DNA of 6,652 nucleotides from NCBI GenBank assembly GCA_012962735.1, contig DTXA01000188.1, positions 1-6,652 of the forward strand. The letters are read 5' to 3'. Shown here in pieces: positions 1 through 4,528 of the stretch. How positions within the stretch are numbered: position 1 is the first letter of the stretch; every line of letters begins with the position of its first letter. A model generated the notes under the pieces. The model made no database searches, was not told the origin of the DNA, and saw only the letters and a program-made list of their open reading frames with translations. The translations under genes and the position numbers were made by a program. The stretch comes from Candidatus Latescibacterota bacterium. Its GTDB lineage: Bacteria; Latescibacterota; 4484-107; B68-G9.

Positions 1-1
1 C

Positions 2-259
2 GCGAGGGTCCGGATAACGATCCAGGAGAGAAAAGGAGTCCTGCTCGTCCCCCTGGAGAGCGTAGTCAAGGAGGGAGGAAGCTTTTACGTCTTCGTAGTA
101 CAGGGGAACAGAGCCTCCAGGCGTCCTGTGAAGCTCGGCCTTACGGACGGGAGGTACGCGGAGGTGTTGGAAGGGGTGGGGGAAGGAGAGAAGGTAGTGA
201 CCACGGGAAAGGAGATGCTCAAAGAAGGTTCCGAGGTCGTAGGGAGGTGGTGGCCATGA
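2..259 (+). CDS. RND efflux periplasmic adaptor (HlyD/AcrA-type membrane fusion protein), C-terminal fragment
   Basis: This is the last 85 residues of a membrane fusion protein; the 5' part lies outside the window. In tripartite pumps this periplasmic protein links the inner-membrane RND transporter to the outer-membrane channel. The visible part opens with a strand reading VRITIQERKGVLLVPLESVV. It continues with GGSFYVFVVQGNRA, RRPVKLGL, and EGVGEGEKVVTTGKEMLKEG, and ends in RWWP. This order (end of the beta-barrel domain with the 'VLLVP..S/ALV' strand, the 'V.V.G.A.RR.V..G' strands, then 'G...GE.VV..G...L..G..V') is typical of the barrel and membrane-proximal domains of the family. The coiled-coil hairpin and lipoyl domain are not in view. 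The stop TGA overlaps the start of the pump gene by ATGA, so the two are almost certainly one operon with coupled translation. Substrate cannot be inferred. Confidence 0.88.
   Translation, partial: ARVRITIQERKGVLLVPLESVVKEGGSFYVFVVQGNRASRRPVKLGLTDGRYAEVLEGVGEGEKVVTTGKEMLKEGSEVVGRWWP
242..248 (+). promoter_or_regulatory. Ribosome binding site of the RND pump gene
   Basis: GGGAGGT lies inside the last codons of the adaptor gene, 7 bases before ATG at 256. It supports ATG 256 rather than the in-frame GTG at 247, which overlaps this Shine-Dalgarno and has a poorer site of its own. Confidence 0.7.
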
Positions 260-3200
260 AGCTTCCCGAGTTCGGCGTGAGGCGGCCTGTGTTCACCACG
301 ATGATATTCTTAGGGCTAGTGGTGTTGGGCGTTGCTTCGCTCGTCCAACTTCCCGTAGACCTACTTCCAAAGATAGAGCTTCCCACTATGACCGTAGTCA
401 CGATCTATCCGGGTGCAAGCCCCGAGGACATAGAGACAAAGGTCACGAAGATAATAGAGGAACAGGTGAGCACGATCCCGAACATAAAGGAGGTCACATC
501 AATATCAGAGGAGAACGTATCCTCGGTGACCATAAGGTTCGAGTGGGGCACGGACATGGACGAGGCGGCAGCGGATGTGAGGCAGAGGTTGGATATAGCA
601 GAGAGGATGCTCCCCGAGGATGCCGAAAGGCCCATGCTCGTAAAGATGGACCCCTCTATGATGCCGATAATGGTGTTCGGGGTCACGGCGAGGGAGAGCT
701 ATTCCAAGCTCCGGCGTCTCGTAGAGAAGAAGTTCTGCGATCCCCTCAAGAGGGTCCCCGGTGTGGCCATGACCCTCATGATAGGAGGGCCGGAGAGGGA
801 GATACAGATAAATGTGGATAGGCAGAGGCTCGAGGCCTATCACATTTCTATGTCCCGTATAGTCGGGATCTTGGCGGCCGAGAACCTCACCCTACCGGCC
901 GGGGACATAAAGCTCGGAAATTTGGACTACACCATAAGGGTCCCTGGGGAGTTCAGGGATGTGGGGGAGATAGGAGATGTGATTGTGGGGAGCTTCAACG
1001 GGGTGCCCATTCACCTTAAGGATGTGGCAGATGTGAGGGACTCCTTCAAGAGGATAGACAGGAGGGTAAGGATAGACGGAAGGCCTGGGATGCTCGTTAT
1101 GGTGCAGAAGCAGTCCGGTGCCAACACCGTGGAAGTGTCCAAGAGGGTGAGGAAGGCGCTTCCTGAGCTCCAAAGGGGGCTCCCTCCGGATGTCAAGATA
1201 GCGACCGTCTTCGACTCCTCGGAGTTCATAGTCCGCTCTATAAACAACCTCCTGAGCACCATAGGATGGGCGCTACTTTTTGTTATGCTCGTGGTCTTCT
1301 TCTTCCTAAGGGAGATAAGGGGAAGCATCATAATCGCCACCACGATCCCCGTAGCCCTCATATGCGCCTTCATATTCCTATTCGCAGGAGGGTATACCGT
1401 AAACGTCATGTCCTTAGCTGCCATAGCGATAGCTTTGGGAATGGTCGTAGACAACGCTATAGTCATATACGAGAACATATACCGACATAGGAGCGAGGGG
1501 GAATCCAGGAAGGAGGCGTCGGTATTCGGGGCGAGCGAGGTCGGAACCGCCGTTATGGCCTCGACGTTCACCACTGTGGCTATATTCTTCCCCATCATCT
1601 TCGTGAAGGGGGTAACGGGCATCCTCTTCAAGGAGCTCGGCATAGCCGTGATGATAGTTATGGCGGCATCCCTATTTACAGCTTTGACCCTTACCCCCAT
1701 GCTCTCGTCCCAGGTTATGCGGATTCCATCGGCGGGGGGCCGCAGGGGCTTGGTAAGGAGGTTCCACGACTTCAGCGAGAGGTGGTTCAGGGGGCTGGAG
1801 GTCAGGTACAGGAAGGTCCTGAGGTGGGCTTTGGACCACAGGAAGGCCACGGTGGCCGCAGGACTCGGGATGTTCATGTTGAGCCTTGCGATGCTCAAGT
1901 TCGTGGGGACCGAATTCATGCCCGCCACGGACCAGGGACGAGTTATGGGGACCGTTAAGCTTCCAGTGGGGACCAGGGTGGAGGAGACCGATAAGGTCAT
2001 GGCCAAGATAGAGAAGATATTACAGGAGGACGTTCCCGAAAGGGAGATGATGTTCGCAAGGTGCGGGGTGAGCGAGACCGGGATGGAGACAATAATGGGC
2101 CAGAGGAGCGACACGTACATAATAAGGCTCGGGGCGAGGCTGGTTCCGAAGGACCGAAGGCACCGTTCAGACAGGGACATAACCTTAGCCCTGAGCAGGA
2201 AGATAAGGGAGATACCCGGTGTCGTGAGCGTGGACTTTTCTGGACAGGACGAGATGCAGACGATGATGACGGGAGGCCTCAAGCCTGTTACCGTGGAGAT
2301 ATATGGATACGACATAGCCACGACCGACTCCTTTGCGGCGAAGGTGAAAGAACTTATGGAGGACATTTCCGGCCTTACCGATGTCACGATCTCGAGGGAG
2401 AAGGGGAGGCCAGAGATATGGGTCCAGGTGGACAGAAAGAAGGCCGCTGCTTTAGGCCTTAACATGGCCAACATAGCCTCCACCCTCAGGACAAAGTTCT
2501 ATGGCCAGTCCACCACGAAATACAGGGAGGCAGGGGATGAGTACGACATCTTCGTCAGGCTTAGGGATTCCGACAGGCAGGCCTTAGAGGACATAGGGAA
2601 CGCCTTCGTAACCTCCCCCTTGGGCAAGCAGGTTACCATAAGGAACATAGCCAGGATAGTCAGGGGAAGGGGTCCCGTCGTCATAGAGAGGAAGGACCAG
2701 GCAAGGGTGGTATATGTGGGTGCAAACTACTACGGACGTTCCCTCGGCGAGGTCGTATCAGATCTCAAGGAGGGCCTTGCGAGGAGGAGGGTTCCGGAGG
2801 GGATAGATGTGAAGATAGGGGGTTCCGCCAAGGAGCAGGCCGAGTCCTTCAGATGGCTTGGGATAGCCTTCTTCGTAGGGATATTGCTCGTGTACATGGT
2901 CATGGCCGCACAGTTCGAGTCGTTCGTGGACCCGTTCGTTATACTCTTCTCCATCCCCTTCGCCGTAACCGGCGTGATATGGGCCCTGCTTATAACCGGA
3001 AAGACCCTTAGCATAATATCGCTCGTGGGGATGATAATGCTTGTCGGTATAGTAGTGAACAACGCTATAGTCCTCGTAGACTACATAAATATAATGAGAG
3101 CGAGAGGTTTCGGACTCCGGGAGGCGATACTTGTGACCGGTCCCAGGAGGCTCAGGCCCGTGCTCATGACAGCATTCACCACCATATTCGCCTTGCTTCC

Positions 3201-3357
3201 CTTGGCCCTGAGGACCGGGGAGGGTTCGGAGCTTTGGAGCCCTTTGGCGGTATCGGTGATAGGTGGGCTTCTGGTCTCGACCCTGATCACATTGGTGTTC
3301 GTTCCCGTGATGTACTCCATATTTGAGGCCAGGGTCAAAAGACAAACCACCGTTTAG
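256..3357 (+). CDS. RND family multidrug-type efflux transporter, inner-membrane permease (AcrB/HAE-1-like)
   Basis: Complete 1033-residue pump, the usual length for hydrophobe/amphiphile RND proteins (about 1020-1050). It would act as a trimer in the inner membrane, exporting compounds in exchange for protons through the adaptor encoded just upstream. The layout is canonical and duplicated. TM1 lies at about residues 15-33, followed by the first periplasmic porter region. TM2-6 lie at about 332-483, TM7 at about 534-550 with the following EFMPATDQG motif, then the second periplasmic region. TM8-12 span about 868-1021. The TM4 motif reads GMVVDNAIVIYENI (about 395-408), where E. coli AcrB has Asp-Asp; D399 is kept and its neighbour is N400. 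The TM10 motif reads GIVVNNAIVLVDYIN (about 931-945), with Asn where AcrB has its relay Lys. Such DN/NN variants are common in wider HAE-1 subfamilies. Start ATG 256 was chosen because of the ATGA overlap and the Shine-Dalgarno at 242-248. Codon use is dominated by AGG (Arg) and ATA (Ile). Substrate unknown. Confidence 0.95.
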   Translation: MKLPEFGVRRPVFTTMIFLGLVVLGVASLVQLPVDLLPKIELPTMTVVTIYPGASPEDIETKVTKIIEEQVSTIPNIKEVTSISEENVSSVTIRFEWGTDMDEAAADVRQRLDIAERMLPEDAERPMLVKMDPSMMPIMVFGVTARESYSKLRRLVEKKFCDPLKRVPGVAMTLMIGGPEREIQINVDRQRLEAYHISMSRIVGILAAENLTLPAGDIKLGNLDYTIRVPGEFRDVGEIGDVIVGSFNGVPIHLKDVADVRDSFKRIDRRVRIDGRPGMLVMVQKQSGANTVEVSKRVRKALPELQRGLPPDVKIATVFDSSEFIVRSINNLLSTIGWALLFVMLVVFFFLREIRGSIIIATTIPVALICAFIFLFAGGYTVNVMSLAAIAIALGMVVDNAIVIYENIYRHRSEGESRKEASVFGASEVGTAVMASTFTTVAIFFPIIFVKGVTGILFKELGIAVMIVMAASLFTALTLTPMLSSQVMRIPSAGGRRGLVRRFHDFSERWFRGLEVRYRKVLRWALDHRKATVAAGLGMFMLSLAMLKFVGTEFMPATDQGRVMGTVKLPVGTRVEETDKVMAKIEKILQEDVPEREMMFARCGVSETGMETIMGQRSDTYIIRLGARLVPKDRRHRSDRDITLALSRKIREIPGVVSVDFSGQDEMQTMMTGGLKPVTVEIYGYDIATTDSFAAKVKELMEDISGLTDVTISREKGRPEIWVQVDRKKAAALGLNMANIASTLRTKFYGQSTTKYREAGDEYDIFVRLRDSDRQALEDIGNAFVTSPLGKQVTIRNIARIVRGRGPVVIERKDQARVVYVGANYYGRSLGEVVSDLKEGLARRRVPEGIDVKIGGSAKEQAESFRWLGIAFFVGILLVYMVMAAQFESFVDPFVILFSIPFAVTGVIWALLITGKTLSIISLVGMIMLVGIVVNNAIVLVDYINIMRARGFGLREAILVTGPRRLRPVLMTAFTTIFALLPLALRTGEGSELWSPLAVSVIGGLLVSTLITLVFVPVMYSIFEARVKRQTTV

Positions 3358-3364
3358 GACAGGG

Positions 3365-3394
3365 GGCCGGGGGTGGCACCCCACGCCTCCGGCC
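3365..3394 (+). repeat. GC-rich inverted repeat (hairpin) between pump gene and next start
   Basis: Outer arms GGCCGG (3365-3370) and CCGGCC (3389-3394) enclose a second complementary pair, GGGGT (3370-3374) and ACCCC (3378-3382), with a GGC loop and a bulge on the 3' side. It begins 7 bases after the pump stop. No T-run follows, so it is not a standard intrinsic terminator. It could stabilise the pump mRNA end or attenuate the next gene. Structure is seen in sequence; function is inferred. Confidence 0.5.
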
Positions 3395-3402
3395 TCACCC
3401 TG

Positions 3403-3409
3403 AAGGAGG
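3403..3409 (+). promoter_or_regulatory. Ribosome binding site for the truncated PG0541-like gene
   Basis: AAGGAGG with a 10-base gap to ATG 3420. This strong site shows that the short reading frame after it is the genuine start of a gene rather than a chance ORF. Confidence 0.6.
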
Positions 3410-3419
3410 GAGAAGGTCC

Positions 3420-3491
3420 ATGAAGATGATACTGCTCGTGTACAACCGCGCCATAGGAGAAGAGGTCGAGGAGGCCCTCGAGAGGAGGTAA
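3420..3491 (+). pseudogene. Truncated PG0541-family (P-II-like) transporter-associated protein, N-terminal remnant
   Basis: A good ribosome site precedes a 23-codon frame reading MKMILLVYNRAIGEEVEEAL followed by ERR and TAA. This closely matches, from memory, the N-terminus of the PG0541 family: small proteins of about 95-105 residues with a P-II-like fold, encoded directly after RND pump genes and often beginning MKM-hydrophobic-VYN-AI-EEV-E-LE. The family would normally continue into a 'G..YTK' segment and a 'GPHLGT..WPG' segment. None of that is found in any frame just after the stop, nor beyond the insertion sequence. About three quarters of the protein is missing, so the copy is probably inactive. 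The base composition changes sharply right at the stop, which suggests a deletion or rearrangement breakpoint rather than a point mutation. The family is thought to act with or regulate the adjacent pump, but its exact role is not established. Alternative: an unrelated short peptide, which I consider less likely. Confidence 0.7.
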
Positions 3492-3790
3492 CCTGAGTCC
3501 GTTCAATTTTGTGCGACCGGAAAATAAAAATAAATAAATGTACATCCTACAGCCGAGAAATTTTCGTCGACACCCATGGGAGCTTCGATATATCCCGATT
3601 AAGAGGGTCCCCCATTCCCGTCCGGTTCACCCTGTCCGTCTGTGCCGCGGATACTCCGTATGTAAGGTATTTTTTGTCAAATACTTCTTAGAACTGGTGG
3701 TTTTCTGAAGAAATATCGGATGTCAGAGGAGGATTTGGCATATTCGCTGCTATCAGCTATACGAATAGTTGTGTATTTTACGGTTATTAG
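3492..3790. other. AT-richer intergenic segment without a recognisable gene
   Basis: About 300 bases between the truncated P-II-like gene and the IS remnant. The segment is clearly richer in A+T than its surroundings, with an A/T run of AAAT-like units around 3522-3539 and a T run at 3670-3675. A more GC-balanced patch (about 3595-3660) lies in the middle. An open stretch on the + strand from TTG 3509 to a stop at 3691 (60 codons) has no ribosome site, no family resemblance I recognise and unlike codon use, so I do not call it a gene. No tRNA or other RNA fold was convincing by eye. It may be foreign or decayed DNA that entered with the rearrangement. Confidence 0.5.
3735..3763 (+). promoter_or_regulatory. 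Candidate sigma70-type promoter
   Basis: TTGGCA (3735-3740) and TATACG (3758-3763) are separated by exactly 17 bases, matching 5/6 and 4/6 of the consensus. It points right, into the IS remnant and antisense to the transposase; no + strand gene follows. In an AT-rich segment such matches occur by chance, so this is only a candidate. Confidence 0.25.
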
Positions 3791-3814
3791 GGAAGTAATA
3801 CCAATTGTCTATGA
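3791..3814 (+). repeat. Candidate terminal inverted repeat of the IS remnant, left end
   Basis: GGAAGTAATACCAATTGTCT then ATGA. Compared with the reverse complement of 4438-4462, 11 of the first 17 bases agree without gaps, including CCAAT, and the ATGA agrees after a one-base shift. The transposase stop (TAG, - strand) falls inside it. Confidence 0.4.
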
Positions 3815-4441
3815 TGCTGCCATATTTTGATACAAGACCTCAATCTCCTGGTGGATCCACTCCCAGCCAACCAAGTACTTCACCCGCTCGGGCTGGGAAG
3901 CCAAATCCTCAAATATCCTCTCAGCCGGATTCAACTCTGGAGAATAGGTGGGTTGCCCAATCAACACCATCCCAACCTGCCTCACCTCTAAGCTTCTGTG
4001 GCTACAAGCCCTATCCCAAACTACCACATCAATTCCTGAACCCTTCCAAAACCTCACTGCCTTGGCTACTCTATCCACTCCTCTCCGCACATCAACTGCC
4101 AAAGCCAAATATCTGACCCTCTGACGAACCTTCACTCCCCTTGGGGCCCAAACCCTCATTACCCTGCCGTGCCGCATCTTGTCTGCCCATACCCTCTGCC
4201 AAGGCATCACACCTTGCTTCCTCAAAGCACAGCTCAATCCACCTTTCTTTCCCCCTTACCTGTGGCTTTGCAAAGCCTGAAGACCTTCCTGCCTATACCA
4301 ACAAAGCCACCTCTGAACTGTGCGGATATGGACCCCTATAGCCTCTGCCGTCTGGGCCAGATGATAGCCCCAGCGAAGAAGCCAAAGCGCGTGAAGTCGG
4401 ATGCGAACCTTAGGGCCTTGCTCTCTCAATCGTCTCGTCAT
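3809..4441 (-). pseudogene. IS630-family transposase, interrupted and internally deleted
   Basis: Reading leftward from ATG 4441, the first 61 residues form an N-terminal helix-turn-helix (MTRRLREQG..., then LAQTAEAIGVHIRTVQRWL), ending at TAA 4256-4258. The same frame continues after the stop with GGKKGGLSCALRKQGV and runs to TAG 3809-3811. The second part carries the DDE endonuclease fold: RVWADKMRHG with the likely first Asp, VWAPRGVKV, VVVWDRACSHRS with the second Asp, and YSPELNPAERIFEDL with the Glu. Total span is 211 codons including the internal and terminal stops, against about 320-350 residues in intact relatives. By comparison with the family pattern, the second DNA-binding segment before the first Asp is missing. 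Shorter gaps seem to lie after MRHG, after VDVRRG and after FEDL. The residue after the first Asp is Lys where Glu is usual. Internal stop plus missing segments mean an inactive copy. A sense-strand frame across this region is only a shadow. Confidence 0.85.
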
Positions 4442-4462
4442 GGCTCTATTGGATTCTCCTCC
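4438..4462 (-). repeat. Candidate terminal inverted repeat of the IS remnant, right end
   Basis: On the - strand this reads GGAGGAGAATCCAATAGAGC then CATGA, partly matching the left end at 3791-3814. It contains the transposase start ATG, and its GGAGGAG (4456-4462) could serve as the ribosome site, though its 14-base gap to ATG is long. Confidence 0.4.
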
Positions 4463-4528
4463 ATAGGTCCCTGCGGCTCCGGCGTGGTAGAGATAGAAGT
4501 GAGCAGCGAGTAAGGTCTGGCTGCGGCC
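4463..4528. other. Short spacer between IS remnant and the mutS2 stop
   Basis: Sixty-six bases with no gene. No hairpin followed by a T-run is visible on the - strand, so no intrinsic terminator for mutS2 is seen here. On the - strand the frame of mutS2 stays open after its TGA through this spacer into the transposase fragment, which looks coincidental. Confidence 0.4.

Larger units (their letters stand above)
3791..4462 (-). mobile_element. Degenerate IS630-family insertion sequence
   Basis: A stretch of about 650-670 bases is almost filled by a broken IS630-type transposase on the - strand. It is bounded by imperfect inverted ends sharing CCAAT and ATGA cores. Intact members of the family are about 1.0-1.2 kb, so this copy has lost roughly 0.3-0.5 kb internally. 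IS630 elements insert at TA dinucleotides; TA is present at 3799-3800 next to the left core, but no matching TA sits directly at the right core, so exact ends and target duplication are uncertain. The element lies between two convergent genes, a place where insertion is tolerated. It cannot move by itself, though it might be mobilised by an intact relative elsewhere in the genome. Confidence 0.7.

Noticed and set aside
1011..2483. A 490-codon open frame on the - strand inside the pump gene
   Set aside because: It lies wholly antisense to a clearly conserved RND protein, has no ribosome site or family motif, and its protein is low-quality (Ser/Thr/Ile/Met-rich). Long antisense frames arise from the strong codon bias of the sense gene.
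3640..3680. A perfect -35-like TTGACA on the - strand (3675-3680)
   Set aside because: No acceptable -10 at 16-18 bases (GGAGTA at 17) and no gene to the left on that strand.
3509..3691. A 60-codon + strand frame starting at TTG
   Set aside because: No ribosome site, rare start codon, no family resemblance and atypical codon use; better read as non-coding.
3486..3810. A second small element bounded by GGTAAC-like and GGTATT-like ends
   Set aside because: Only about four bases agree before the match breaks down; not distinguishable from chance.
4235..4260. The in-frame TAA in the transposase as a programmed recoding site
   Set aside because: The protein also lacks substantial family segments, so simple decay explains it better; no recoding signal is evident.
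3805..4513. Overlapping + strand frames across the IS remnant, one ending GSGVVEIEVSSE at 4513
   Set aside because: They are Pro/Ser-rich shadows of the - strand transposase. I considered whether the tail could be the lost 3' end of the PG0541-like gene, but it does not resemble the family's C-terminus.
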